From: JALZVT01 sp964611345
Lineage (GTDB): Bacteria > Pseudomonadota > Gammaproteobacteria > Pseudomonadales > Azotimanducaceae
Direction: 5' to 3'
DNA length: 64,000 bases
NCBI GenBank assembly: GCA_964611345.1
Contig: CAZSYU010000004.1
Span: forward strand, 27,611-91,610
Shown here: positions 46,501-55,310 of the stretch, piece by piece
Layout: every line of letters starts with the position of its first letter
Numbering within the stretch: the stretch's first letter is position 1
The notes under the pieces: model-generated
Database searches by the model: none
What the model saw: the letters and a program-made list of their open reading frames with translations, nothing else
What the model was told of the DNA's origin: nothing
Made by a program: the position numbers and the translations under genes

Positions 46501-47045
46501 TAGCCCGCGGCCATTACTCTGCAGTAATGCAAAAAACTATACGCATAGGCGTGCCGATCGTCTGGCTGAAAAGATTCCTCGCCGATGCATGTCCAGGCCG
46601 CGAGATCGAACTCCGGGAAAAACACATCACCCTCAATAGAGGCATCCACCTGGGTGACAAAGAGCTCATCTGCGAGCGCCAGACCTGCTGCATAGATTGC
46701 GCTGCCACCGCAAATGAAGCAGCGCTCACGCCCATCTTTCGCCGCTTGCGCCTTCGCTAGCACCACCGCCTCATCCAGGCTGCGCGCCAATAGCACATGA
46801 CCCAAGCGATCGGCAGCACCACCAAGATCACCAGAGGTGACGATGATGTTGGTTCGCCCAGGTAAGGCACCCCCCGTCGACTCGTAGGTGTTGCGCCCCA
46901 TGATGATGGGCTGACCAAGTGTGGTGCGCTTAAAGTGCCGCAAATCTGCGGGCAAATGCCAGGGCAGCTTGTTGTCTTTGCCTATGACCCGGTTACGGCT
47001 CATGGCCCAGATCATCGCAACGCTCACATCAGCACTCTCTGTCAC
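46500..47045 (-). CDS. folA: Dihydrofolate reductase
   Basis: NADPH-dependent reduction of dihydrofolate, replacing the folate oxidised by ThyA. 181 residues. Core motifs: IWAMSRNRVIGKDNKLPWHLPADLRHFKR, then IIMGRNTYESTGGALPGRTNIIV, FICGGSAIY and a C-terminal QPDDRHAYAYSFLHY. Slightly longer than E. coli FolA (159). It is 19 bases after thyA and overlaps the NAD-kinase-like gene. Confidence 0.95.
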   Translation of the reverse strand: MTESADVSVAMIWAMSRNRVIGKDNKLPWHLPADLRHFKRTTLGQPIIMGRNTYESTGGALPGRTNIIVTSGDLGGAADRLGHVLLARSLDEAVVLAKAQAAKDGRERCFICGGSAIYAAGLALADELFVTQVDASIEGDVFFPEFDLAAWTCIGEESFQPDDRHAYAYSFLHYCRVMAAG

Positions 47046-47064
47046 AGTTATTCAGCCCAGCTCG

Positions 47065-47859
47065 CTAAACCGCGATAGGCGCCTTGATGCCTGGGTCGGA
47101 CGTATAGTTTTCAAGCGTAATATCGTCATAAGTGAAATCGTTGATCTCCCGGATGGCCGGATTCAACGTAAGCGTAGGCAACGCATGCGGGGAGCGCGCT
47201 AGCTGGCGATCGGCCTGCTCCAGATGATTGGCGTACAGGTGCGCATCACCCAACGTGTGCACAAAATCGCCAGGCTCAAGGTCACAGACCTGGGCCACCA
47301 TCAATAGCAGTAGTGCGTAGGATGCGATGTTAAAGGGTACGCCCAAAAATACATCAGCACTGCGCTGATAGAGCTGACAACTCAACTTGCCGTTCGCCAC
47401 ATAAAACTGAAACATGGTGTGGCACGGCGGCAACGCCATGTCATTCACCTCAGCGACATTCCACGCGCTAACGATATGGCGACGGGAGTCGGGATTGTTT
47501 CGAATGCTGTCGATCACCAGGGCAATCTGATCAATGTGCTCGCCAGCGGGTGTGGGCCAGGATCGCCATTGCGAACCATAAACAGGCCCAAGGTCACCGT
47601 TTTCGTCGGCCCACTCGTCCCAAATATGCACATTGTGCTCAAGCAAGTAACCAATGTTGGTTGCACCCTGCAGAAACCACAACAGTTCGTGCACGATGCC
47701 TTTCATGAAAACCTTCTTGGTGGTCACCAGCGGAAATCCTGCACTCAGATCGAACCGCATCTGATGCCCAAACACGCTATAGGTGCCTGTACCCGTGCGG
47801 TCAGATTTAAAGGTGCCTGTGTCGCGAATGGTGCGCATCAGGTCTAGGTATTGTTTCAT
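47065..47859 (-). CDS. thyA: Thymidylate synthase
   Basis: Methylates dUMP to dTMP using methylene-tetrahydrofolate. 264 residues from the ATG at 47859, the same length as E. coli ThyA. The frame stays open further upstream, but that part is out-of-frame lgt sequence. Markers: MKQYLDLMRTIRDTGTFKSDRTGTGT, VYGSQWRSWP, catalytic Cys in LPPCHTMFQFYV, and YQRSADVFLGVPFNIASYALLL. Its ATG overlaps the lgt stop (ATGA). Confidence 0.96.
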   Translation of the reverse strand: MKQYLDLMRTIRDTGTFKSDRTGTGTYSVFGHQMRFDLSAGFPLVTTKKVFMKGIVHELLWFLQGATNIGYLLEHNVHIWDEWADENGDLGPVYGSQWRSWPTPAGEHIDQIALVIDSIRNNPDSRRHIVSAWNVAEVNDMALPPCHTMFQFYVANGKLSCQLYQRSADVFLGVPFNIASYALLLLMVAQVCDLEPGDFVHTLGDAHLYANHLEQADRQLARSPHALPTLTLNPAIREINDFTYDDITLENYTSDPGIKAPIAV

Positions 47860-48695
47860 GCAGAACCTTGTAACGGCTGGGCGCGGCTGCGCAGCAGCAG
47901 CACAATACCAGCGATAACCATGGGGATCGATAACAGCTGACCCATGGATAACCAGTCGAAGGCGACAAAGCCAATGCCAAAATCGGGCTGCCGGAAAAAC
48001 TCCGTACTGAACCGGAACACCCCATACCCGAGCAAGAACAGCCCGCTGATAGCACCCCGGCGGCGCGGTGCGCGGCTGAACCACCAGAGCAACAAAAACA
48101 GCAAGAGACCCTCCGTAAACGCCTGATAAAGCGGCGATGGATGACGCAGCACCTGTTCCCATTGGCCGGTGCATGACAGATTGAGGTTGTGGACCGCAGT
48201 GCAGGGGTAATAGAAGCCAAATGCAGAGTCGGTCACCCGTCCTGGCAGCTCTGTATTAATGAAATTCGCCATCCGGCCAAACCCGATCCCCGGCGGGCAC
48301 AGCGGCGCCATGAAATCGGCAACCTGCAAAAAGCTGCGGCCGGTTTTGCGGCCAAACAGGAAAAACCCGGTCAGCACACCCAACAGCCCGCCATGGAACG
48401 ACATGCCACCATCCCAGACCCGAAACAGCCACAGCGGATCCTCGAGAAAGCGCTCGAAGCCATAGAAGAAGACAAACCCAAGACGCCCACCCAGCACCGC
48501 GCCAAGGGCGCCATAAAACACCAGATCACCTACCTCATCTTTTGACCAGGCCTCACCGGTCGCCGATAGCCGCGCAGCGCGACCTGTGCCTAACCACCAG
48601 CACAATGCAAAACCTGCCAGGTAAGACAGTCCGTACCAGCGGATAGCGAGCGGGCCCAGGCTCACAATCACGTTGTCCATTAAGGGGTAGTACAT
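47856..48695 (-). CDS. lgt: Prolipoprotein diacylglyceryl transferase
   Basis: Inner-membrane enzyme that adds diacylglycerol to the lipobox Cys of lipoproteins. 279 residues with about seven membrane helices. The Lgt signature is clear: GRMANFINTELPGRVTD, preceded by GGMSFHGGLLG and followed by HPSPLYQAFTEG. First gene of the lgt-thyA-folA string. Its substrates here would include the GlcG-like lipoprotein (28639) and the prolyl oligopeptidase (50481) if their lipoboxes are real. Confidence 0.96.
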   Translation of the reverse strand: MYYPLMDNVIVSLGPLAIRWYGLSYLAGFALCWWLGTGRAARLSATGEAWSKDEVGDLVFYGALGAVLGGRLGFVFFYGFERFLEDPLWLFRVWDGGMSFHGGLLGVLTGFFLFGRKTGRSFLQVADFMAPLCPPGIGFGRMANFINTELPGRVTDSAFGFYYPCTAVHNLNLSCTGQWEQVLRHPSPLYQAFTEGLLLFLLLWWFSRAPRRRGAISGLFLLGYGVFRFSTEFFRQPDFGIGFVAFDWLSMGQLLSIPMVIAGIVLLLRSRAQPLQGSA

Positions 48696-48754
48696 GGGCG
48701 CTTTGCCTCCCGGCAGGCTAAACTGCGCCGCTATTTGTTACACGGTACGCAGAT
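48696..48754. promoter_or_regulatory. Divergent intergenic region between lgt and the NRDE gene
   Basis: 59 bases separating divergent genes, so promoters for both must lie here or inside the neighbours. No clear boxes seen. Confidence 0.3.
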
Positions 48755-49543
48755 GTGTGCTTAATCCTGTTGTCGTTTCAACCCGACGCACCTCAACCGC
48801 TGGTGGTGGCCGCTAATCGTGATGAATTCTACGCGCGACCGGCATTGGGCGCACACTACTGGAGCGATAACACAGACATATTTGCTGGCAGAGACTTAAC
48901 GGCTGGTGGCACCTGGCTCGGCACCACCAAAAGCGGCCGGTTCGCCGCCCTGACCAATTTCTCGGCCGGCGACCCCCCGCGCGACTATCCCCAGTCGCGA
49001 GGCGCCCTGGTTGCCGATTTTCTGGGTTCGGCACAAAGCGCAGAAGCGTACGTTGCCGGGCTAAAGGGCGAACAGTATGCAGGCTTCAACCTGTTGGTGT
49101 TTGACGGTACAACCCTGTGCTACGCCAACAACAAAGGCTTCGACAATCAGGTGCTGGCACCGGGCGCCTATGGACTGAGTAATGCAGAGCTGAGCGCCGC
49201 ATGGCCCAAGGCCGCAGAGGGCGCCGCCGCACTTGGCGATCTGGTAAACACTCCGGGCGACAAACACGACCCAGACATCCCGGCACTGCTCGCTGTGCTT
49301 GGCGACACCACACCACCGCCTGACCACCGCCTGCCGCAGCGGCAACACTTGCAGGATGCGCCAATCGAAACCCGCAGGGCGTTGGCGGCTCGCTTTATCG
49401 AGGGTGACGACTACGGTACCCGCGCAATGTCCATTCTAAAATTCTCTGCCGCCCATACTGATGTCTATGAACAACAGGTTGGACCGCACGGGAAGCTCGG
49501 TGGCGCTGTATTTGCCCGCGTACCACGCTCCCACGCACCCTGA
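48755..49543 (+). CDS. NRDE (TANGO2-like) family protein
   Basis: 262 residues. The family signature is at the N-terminus: MCLILLSF followed by VVAANRDEFYARP (the NRDE motif), then IFAGRDLTAGGTWLGTTKSG and FNLLVFDG. The N-terminal Cys2 after Met is typical of this Ntn-hydrolase-like group. The eukaryotic relative TANGO2 is linked to heme/lipid handling, but the bacterial role is not settled. The next gene begins 10 bases after its stop. Confidence 0.85.
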   Translation: MCLILLSFQPDAPQPLVVAANRDEFYARPALGAHYWSDNTDIFAGRDLTAGGTWLGTTKSGRFAALTNFSAGDPPRDYPQSRGALVADFLGSAQSAEAYVAGLKGEQYAGFNLLVFDGTTLCYANNKGFDNQVLAPGAYGLSNAELSAAWPKAAEGAAALGDLVNTPGDKHDPDIPALLAVLGDTTPPPDHRLPQRQHLQDAPIETRRALAARFIEGDDYGTRAMSILKFSAAHTDVYEQQVGPHGKLGGAVFARVPRSHAP

Positions 49544-49553
49544 GCGAACGCTG

Positions 49554-50417
49554 GTGCGAGTCTGCACTTATAACTGCATGAACCTGTTCGCCTGGACGGC
49601 CGAGCCACAAGAGCCCGTTAACCCGGCCAAGCCCCAGCGCGAAGTGAACGCACTGGCCAAAACTATCGACTGGGTAAACCCTGACCTGTTGTGCTTGCAA
49701 GAGGTGGGTTCACTTACTGCGCTGGAGGATATCAACAGCCTGCTCAAGCGCCCATTCCCCGAGGTTCGGCTGGCGGAAACCAACAGCAACCGGGGTATCC
49801 ATCTGGGCTTTATGAGTCGCTACCCGTTGCGCCTGCATAGCCATCGCGACCTGCCGCTGCTGGACGAGACGCAACAGCCCTTGAGCGATCTCGCAAGCCC
49901 AACGGCCACCGAGTTTTCAGAGTTAAAGCTACAGCGCGATATCGCCGTGGCCGAACTGGCACTTTCCCACCAACCCCCCGTGTTTGCGGCTAATCTGCAC
50001 CTGAAGTCTGCTGGTAAACGGGCCTGGCAAACCTTGTCTCCATTAACCGTGCGTACCGCCGAATGTCAGGTGCTGGCTCAGGTTATTCGCAACTATCAAA
50101 CACAGGCGCCCGACAGCCCGCTACTGGTCATGGGAGATTTCAATGACAATCCGACGAGCAGCGCCTTTGCAGCATTGGATAAACTGCCTGCGGGCACGCT
50201 GTTCGACCCGCTAATGCGCGAACTGGTGCCTGCGAACCCCAGGCTAAGCACGTATTGGCCCCGGCGTCGCACTCGCATAGATCGCATACTATTAAACGCG
50301 GTAGCAAAGCAGAGTTACCAGCTTGGCAGCATTAGACTGTGGGGCAATAAGCGCGCCGAGGTGGCGTCCGATCACTTTCCACTCAGCATTGACCTACGCT
50401 TTGATACGGGTTATTGA
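49554..50417 (+). CDS. Endonuclease/exonuclease/phosphatase-fold protein
   Basis: 287 residues from GTG at 49554, where the fold starts (VRVCTYNCMNLFAW); an earlier ATG at 49461 would overlap the NRDE gene by 83 bases and add unrelated residues. EEP motifs: NCMN, LCLQEVG (catalytic Glu), FAANLHLKS, VMGDFNDNPTS (Asp/Asn), RIDRILL and a final SDHFPLSI (Asp-His). No signal peptide or membrane helix. The substrate (DNA, RNA or phosphoester) cannot be told from motifs. Confidence 0.8.
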   Translation: MRVCTYNCMNLFAWTAEPQEPVNPAKPQREVNALAKTIDWVNPDLLCLQEVGSLTALEDINSLLKRPFPEVRLAETNSNRGIHLGFMSRYPLRLHSHRDLPLLDETQQPLSDLASPTATEFSELKLQRDIAVAELALSHQPPVFAANLHLKSAGKRAWQTLSPLTVRTAECQVLAQVIRNYQTQAPDSPLLVMGDFNDNPTSSAFAALDKLPAGTLFDPLMRELVPANPRLSTYWPRRRTRIDRILLNAVAKQSYQLGSIRLWGNKRAEVASDHFPLSIDLRFDTGY

Positions 50418-50480
50418 CCTCTGCCCAGATAATGTTCTTGATAATGTTATTGATGCTGACAAACCACCGGAACTCTCCTA

Positions 50481-52733
50481 ATGAAACCAATCGTCTCCCA
50501 TTTTCACAGTTGGCAATCGAACTCTACCGGCAGGTGTGCACAAGCTATTACGCTGGCGTTTTTTGGCACGGCCGCCAGCTTGGCCGGCTGCAGCGGCGTG
50601 CCCACAACACCGAGCGAAACTACACCGAGCGAAACTCAAGCACTCGCTGCTGCGCAGATCGCAACAGGCACGGTAGAAGATAACTACCACGGCACGCTGG
50701 TGGCCGACCCTTATCGCTGGCTGGAAGACGACGTCCGCGAAAGTGCCAGTGTGGCGACCTTCGTCGAAACTCAAAATGCGCGCAGCAGCAGCTATCTTGG
50801 CAAACTGCCGGGTCGCAGCGCCATCGAAGAGCGGATGACCAAGCTTTGGAACTACGCGCGGAGCTCGACGCCCAGAAAAAAGGGCGGCCGCTATTGGTAC
50901 AGCCACAATGACGGACTGGCTAATCAGAGCCGTGTGCTGGCCGCTTCAATTGCCAATACCGATGGCGAGGTTATGCTCGACCCAAACCGTTGGTCTGATG
51001 ATGGCACTGTTGCGCTTGCTGGCTACTGGCCAGACAACTCGGGCAGATACGTCGCCTATACCATTCAGGACGGCGGCACAGACTGGCGCATCGCCAAGGT
51101 GCGCGATTTGCGCACGGGTGAAGACACCACAGACGAACTACGCTGGTTAAAGTTCACGGCATTGGCATGGGCGGCGGATGGCTCAGGTTTTTACTACAGT
51201 CGCTACCCCGAACCAGATACATCTCAGCAGTTTCAATCTACTAATCTGAACAAGGCGGTGTACTTTCACACCCTTGGCACTGCGCAAGTCGACGATGAGC
51301 TGGTTTACGAAGACCCCGCGCACCCAGAACGCGGGTTCTTCCCGCAGCTTACAACAGACGGCAATTTTCTGGTAATCGTCTCATCCGTCGGCACCGATGA
51401 TCGCTACGAAGTGTTTGTAGAAGATCTGCGCACAGGAGCCACTACTACCGGGGCCAAGAATCGCTCAAAACGGAATATTCGCAAGCTTGTCACTGGCTTC
51501 GAGTACGACTACACATTGATAGGTAATCGCGGTGGCACGTTGTACTTCAGATCGAACAAGAGCGCACCGCTCGGTTCTGTGCTGGCCTTTGACCTCGATT
51601 CGCCGGATCAGACCCAACAGGGTGTTGTGGTGATTCCAGAAAGCACAGCCACACTGCAAGGCGGTTCTCTCGTAGACGATACGCTGGTCTTAAACTATCT
51701 GGTCGACGCCGCGTCGACGGTAAAGCTGTTCGATCTTGAAGCCGAAACCGCCAGTACGCTTGAACTGCCGGGCATCGGTAGCGTTTCGGGGTTTCCCAAC
51801 AATACAGACGGCGCCGAGACATTCTACAGCTTCTCCAGCATGACCACGCCGCCTTCAACCTTTCGGCTCGACGTTGCAACCGGCAAGTCCACACTGGTTC
51901 GCCAGCCCGAACTCGCGTTTGATCCAGAGGATTATCAGGTACAGCAAACGTTCTACACTTCCAAGGATGGAACCAGAGTTCCGCTGTACATTGCGAGCAA
52001 AAAAACGACAGCGCTCAAAAATGCACCTACTCTTTTGTACGGTTACGGCGGGTTCAATATTTCGCTGACGCCCAGGTTTTCTGTGACTCAACTCGCCTGG
52101 ATGGAGTTGGGCGGTGTCTACGCTCAGGCCAACCTGCGCGGCGGCGGCGAATACGGCGAAGCCTGGCATAAGGCTGGAACAAAACTGCAGAAGCAGAATG
52201 TGTTTGACGACTTCATCGCAGCCGCGCAGCACCTGATCCAAGAGGGCATCACCACACCAGCCAGGCTGGGTATTCACGGCCGCAGCAACGGCGGTCTACT
52301 CGTCGGCGCTGTGGTTAACCAACGACCTGAACTATTCGGCGCCGCACTACCGGGCGTAGGTGTAATGGACATGCTGCGGTTTCATCAATTCACAGCAGGG
52401 CGATTCTGGACGGACGATTACGGCTCTGCGGACAATCCGGAAGAATTTAAGGCTCTATTTGCCTATTCCCCATATCACAACATTACTGCCGGCAAGACCT
52501 ACCCCCCGATACTCGTTACCACGGCAGATACTGATGATCGAGTCGTACCGGGGCACAGTTTCAAGTACGCCGCACGGCTACAGGCGACCGATACCGGAGA
52601 CGCACCTGCGCTATTGCGTATCGAAACACGTTCGGGTCATGGCGCAGGCAAGCCAACAAGCAAACGTATTGCCGAGTTTGCCGACATGTGGGCTTTCCTG
52701 GCATTTCATCTCGACTTAAAAATCGACGAATAG
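50481..52733 (+). CDS. Prolyl oligopeptidase (S9A), probable lipoprotein
   Basis: 750 residues. An N-terminal hydrophobic stretch ends SLAGC, a good lipobox, suggesting attachment to the cell envelope; most S9A enzymes are cytosolic or periplasmic and soluble. The propeller domain (about 60-480) starts with DPYRWLEDD. The catalytic domain carries YGYGGFNIS, LRGGGEYGEAWHKAG, Ser in HGRSNGGLL, Asp in TADTDDRVVPGHS and His in RSGHGAGKP, the full triad. It cleaves short peptides after proline. It is 63 bases after the EEP gene on the same strand and has no obvious functional neighbours. Confidence 0.92.
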   Translation: MKPIVSHFHSWQSNSTGRCAQAITLAFFGTAASLAGCSGVPTTPSETTPSETQALAAAQIATGTVEDNYHGTLVADPYRWLEDDVRESASVATFVETQNARSSSYLGKLPGRSAIEERMTKLWNYARSSTPRKKGGRYWYSHNDGLANQSRVLAASIANTDGEVMLDPNRWSDDGTVALAGYWPDNSGRYVAYTIQDGGTDWRIAKVRDLRTGEDTTDELRWLKFTALAWAADGSGFYYSRYPEPDTSQQFQSTNLNKAVYFHTLGTAQVDDELVYEDPAHPERGFFPQLTTDGNFLVIVSSVGTDDRYEVFVEDLRTGATTTGAKNRSKRNIRKLVTGFEYDYTLIGNRGGTLYFRSNKSAPLGSVLAFDLDSPDQTQQGVVVIPESTATLQGGSLVDDTLVLNYLVDAASTVKLFDLEAETASTLELPGIGSVSGFPNNTDGAETFYSFSSMTTPPSTFRLDVATGKSTLVRQPELAFDPEDYQVQQTFYTSKDGTRVPLYIASKKTTALKNAPTLLYGYGGFNISLTPRFSVTQLAWMELGGVYAQANLRGGGEYGEAWHKAGTKLQKQNVFDDFIAAAQHLIQEGITTPARLGIHGRSNGGLLVGAVVNQRPELFGAALPGVGVMDMLRFHQFTAGRFWTDDYGSADNPEEFKALFAYSPYHNITAGKTYPPILVTTADTDDRVVPGHSFKYAARLQATDTGDAPALLRIETRSGHGAGKPTSKRIAEFADMWAFLAFHLDLKIDE

Positions 52734-52761
52734 AAGCTACGGGCGGTTTCAGGCGCATACT

Positions 52762-53568
52762 TCAAGCACAGAGCCCACCATCGATCACCAATTCGGTGCC
52801 GGTCATGTAGGAGGACTCGTCGCTCGCGAGAAACAAAACGCCATTCGCAATGTCTTCAGGCTGACCGAGGAGGCCGTTTGGCACTGTCTGGGCCATTGCA
52901 TCAAGGTCAACTGTGTTTTGACCGTCGGTGTGGAACTCCGGATTCACCTTGTCCCATATAGGCGTATTGATGATGCCGGGGTGCACCGAGTTCACTCGCA
53001 CATTCCAGCGATTTTGCGCGCACTCGAGCGCAACGCCTTTGGTCAGCAAGCGCACTCCACCTTTGGTTGCATTATAGGCGGCGAGATTTGCTGCACCTTT
53101 TATACCTGCGACCGATGAAATATTAATAATGGATCCGCCGCCGCTATCACGCATAACGGGGATGCTGTGCTTGAGACCAAGAAACACACCATCCAGATTA
53201 ATAGCCTGTTGACGTTGCCAGTCAGCGAGCGACATCTCGATGATGCTGCCGCCAACACCAATGCCTGCATTATTTACGAGAATATCAAGGCGGGAGTACC
53301 TGGCCTGGGTGCTTGCCACAACGGCTTGCCAGGCTGACTCATTGGTCACATCGTGTTCAATAAAGAGTGCATCGCCACCAGCAGCGGTTAGTGCGGCAGC
53401 AACTTCAGTGCCAGCTGTACTTTGAATATCGGTGATAACAACGGCGGCACCCTCAGCGACAAGGCGGCTGGCGCAGCTTAGGCCAATTCCAGAGGCTCCG
53501 CCGGTAACAATGGCTACCTTTCCGGCGACCCTTCCAACTTCCTTTTTCTGCGCTTTCGGTTTTTTCAA
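52762..53568 (-). CDS. Short-chain dehydrogenase/reductase
   Basis: About 268 residues from TTG at 53568, preferred because GAGGAG lies eight bases upstream; another TTG at 53595 has no ribosome site. A Lys-rich N-terminus (KKPKAQKK) precedes the Rossmann motif VTGGASGIGLSCA. Further SDR motifs: NNAGIG, catalytic Ser in INISSVAG, Tyr-x3-Lys in YNATKGG, and MTGTELVIDGGLCA at the end. Classical SDR using NAD(H) or NADP(H); the Asp after the second strand (ITDIQS) favours NAD. Substrate unknown. It follows csrA. Confidence 0.88.
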   Translation of the reverse strand: MKKPKAQKKEVGRVAGKVAIVTGGASGIGLSCASRLVAEGAAVVITDIQSTAGTEVAAALTAAGGDALFIEHDVTNESAWQAVVASTQARYSRLDILVNNAGIGVGGSIIEMSLADWQRQQAINLDGVFLGLKHSIPVMRDSGGGSIINISSVAGIKGAANLAAYNATKGGVRLLTKGVALECAQNRWNVRVNSVHPGIINTPIWDKVNPEFHTDGQNTVDLDAMAQTVPNGLLGQPEDIANGVLFLASDESSYMTGTELVIDGGLCA

Positions 53569-53619
53569 CTTCTGCACTCCTCGAACTTTGCTCAAAGAGG
53601 GAGTGTGCCAAAGAATAGT

Positions 53620-53817
53620 TTAGGGCGCGCCCCTGGACTCGCCGCTGCCTTTTTGCTCTTTCTTAATGCGCTCGTAAATCTCTTCACGATGAACTTCTAC
53701 TTCACGCGGCGCATCAACACCAATTCGAACTTGATTACCATTGACACCAAATACCGTAATAACGACATCTTCGCCAACTCGAACTCGCTCGCCTGGCTTT
53801 CTGGTCAGTATCAGCAT
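53620..53817 (-). CDS. csrA: Carbon storage regulator CsrA
   Basis: 65-residue RNA-binding dimer that represses translation by covering GGA motifs near ribosome sites. MLILTRKPGERVRVGEDV at the start and VNGNQVRIGVDAPREVEVHREEIYERI are classic, including the Leu4 and Arg44 regions used for RNA binding. The start is the ATG at 53817 with GAGGAGG six bases upstream; upstream in-frame codons are leader. Its 230-base leader holds GTTAG repeats. No tRNA follows, unlike E. coli. Confidence 0.96.
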   Translation of the reverse strand: MLILTRKPGERVRVGEDVVITVFGVNGNQVRIGVDAPREVEVHREEIYERIKKEQKGSGESRGAP

Positions 53818-53895
53818 TAAACCTCCTCGCAAGTACGTAACATATCGCACCCGGAATTTACTTGAGTAGAGTGGATTCCCAAGATCTTACGCAAA

Positions 53896-53938
53896 CCCTA
53901 ACTACATTAAATGTTAGTCGAGGTTAGCGAAGGGTTAG
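53896..53938. repeat. GTTAG repeats at helical spacing upstream of csrA
   Basis: On the plus strand CCTAAC is followed by GTTAG at 53913, 53923 and 53934, each followed by a short similar tail (TCGAG, CGAAG). The repeats are 10-11 bases apart, so would face one side of the helix, and an inverted CTAAC lies at 53898. This may be an operator for csrA; no known factor site is recognised. Confidence 0.4.
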
Positions 53939-54050
53939 ATAAGAACGTGTAAAGCGGAAAAAATACAGGTGAATATCGCAGTTAGTGCGTAGTTTTTACG
54001 AATACTATTAAATCGTCGTAAACAGATAGACGCCGGCGACAGAATTTAGT

Positions 54051-55310
54051 TCACAGCAGTTGGGATAATGCCCATGCAAGCACACTCAAGTGCTGCCTGC
54101 CGTTAAACGGATGCACCTCATCATTCGAGTCTATATACACAAAACCGAAGGAGTTTTTTACCCCGTTATCCAGCAACCGCTGAGTTAGTCCTGGACCTTC
54201 TGACAATTCACTGGTTTCCAGCTCAGCGATTGTAAAAGCAGAATCGGTCGCAATCGTCACAAACAAATCTCGGGCTCGCTGCTGGTCAAGAGCCTCGTAA
54301 CTTAGGCGTGCCGCACGGTGGCGTTCACCGCGTGAAGACGACTCACTAACAGGTTGGGTTGACACAGAACTTCGACCCGCTTTTTTTGCAGGCAACTCCG
54401 CCCAGCACACTCGCAACTTACCCGGATGCAGTTCTTGCAACCGGGTAAGCGTAATCCGTGCGAGATCGGATTCTGCACATTCGGAGTTAATCCCGGCGAT
54501 GATTTCGAGCCGCCCTTCTTCTGCTGCCTGTCGCATATCCAGAAATACGCCTGCCTTCGAATCACGCGCGGTAGCATTGTGCACCACATCAACGAGGGGC
54601 GGCAGCGAGTTCGCGATGTCAGCAGGTGGTTCATGTTGACCGTGCTGTTGCGCGAGAATCAGACTACGTAGCCGAGGCAAATTCTCCCTGCCAAAAAAGT
54701 ATTCGCCTGCGTGCACATAGCCGGGCACACCGTAAATTTCAGCCGCAAAAATGGCGGCCTGCTGTTCGTCGTGTGCGGCACCGCCGACGGATTCGGCCCA
54801 TTGCAAAAAGCCTTCGCTCGAAACGCCTGCCTGCTCAATGCAGCGCAATACAACGCGCTCATCTTCAACATCGAGCTCGCGGACCCAAAAAGGCGGATAT
54901 ACCGCATCAATAAATTTGCGTAATGGAAGCTGACCGGAGCGCTTGACCCACTCAAACGCAATGTGGATTAGACGGGTGTTCCAGATTTTTTCTGTACCTC
55001 GTAACGCGTAGCCGTAGGCAGCTGCGTATCGACGGGCATCCATGTAAGCGTAGCGAACACCACTCCACTGTTGGGCACTACGGTTCGACTGAGCCACCTT
55101 GCCGCGCTTATCAAGCTTTGCAGAACCAAGATACGAGGGAATATCAAGCGTAACCGGCCGCCAGTCAATCTCGATTCCCAATTCATCAGCAAGTGCCCAG
55201 GTTGGGTCTTTGGCGACAAAGGCATAAGGACTTTTAATATCAACATAGACAATCAGAGGCTTATCGCTGATCAACGGATCGAAGTCACTCAAAAGGTTGT
55301 ACTCACTCAA
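54051..55310 (-). CDS. Thioredoxin-fold DsbA/HCCA-isomerase-like protein with unknown C-terminal domain
   Basis: About 419 residues from a TTG at 55310 that overlaps the ptsP stop (TTGA); the frame is open further upstream but that part is ptsP sequence out of frame. The N-terminal 210 residues match the DsbA / 2-hydroxychromene-2-carboxylate isomerase family: VDIKSPYAFVAKDPTW, WNTRLIHIAFEWVKRSG and IYGVPGYVHAGEYFFGRENL. There is no CxxC, so it is more isomerase- or GST-kappa-like than an oxidoreductase. The C-terminal 200 residues (EIIAGINSECAESDLARI..., HPFNGRQHLSVLAWALSQLL) are not recognised. No signal peptide. Confidence 0.7.
   Translation of the reverse strand: MSEYNLLSDFDPLISDKPLIVYVDIKSPYAFVAKDPTWALADELGIEIDWRPVTLDIPSYLGSAKLDKRGKVAQSNRSAQQWSGVRYAYMDARRYAAAYGYALRGTEKIWNTRLIHIAFEWVKRSGQLPLRKFIDAVYPPFWVRELDVEDERVVLRCIEQAGVSSEGFLQWAESVGGAAHDEQQAAIFAAEIYGVPGYVHAGEYFFGRENLPRLRSLILAQQHGQHEPPADIANSLPPLVDVVHNATARDSKAGVFLDMRQAAEEGRLEIIAGINSECAESDLARITLTRLQELHPGKLRVCWAELPAKKAGRSSVSTQPVSESSSRGERHRAARLSYEALDQQRARDLFVTIATDSAFTIAELETSELSEGPGLTQRLLDNGVKNSFGFVYIDSNDEVHPFNGRQHLSVLAWALSQLL

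Noticed and set aside
47860..48174. Upstream extension of thyA by 105 codons
   Set aside because: It lies inside lgt in another frame; ThyA homology begins at the ATG at 47859, which overlaps the lgt stop.
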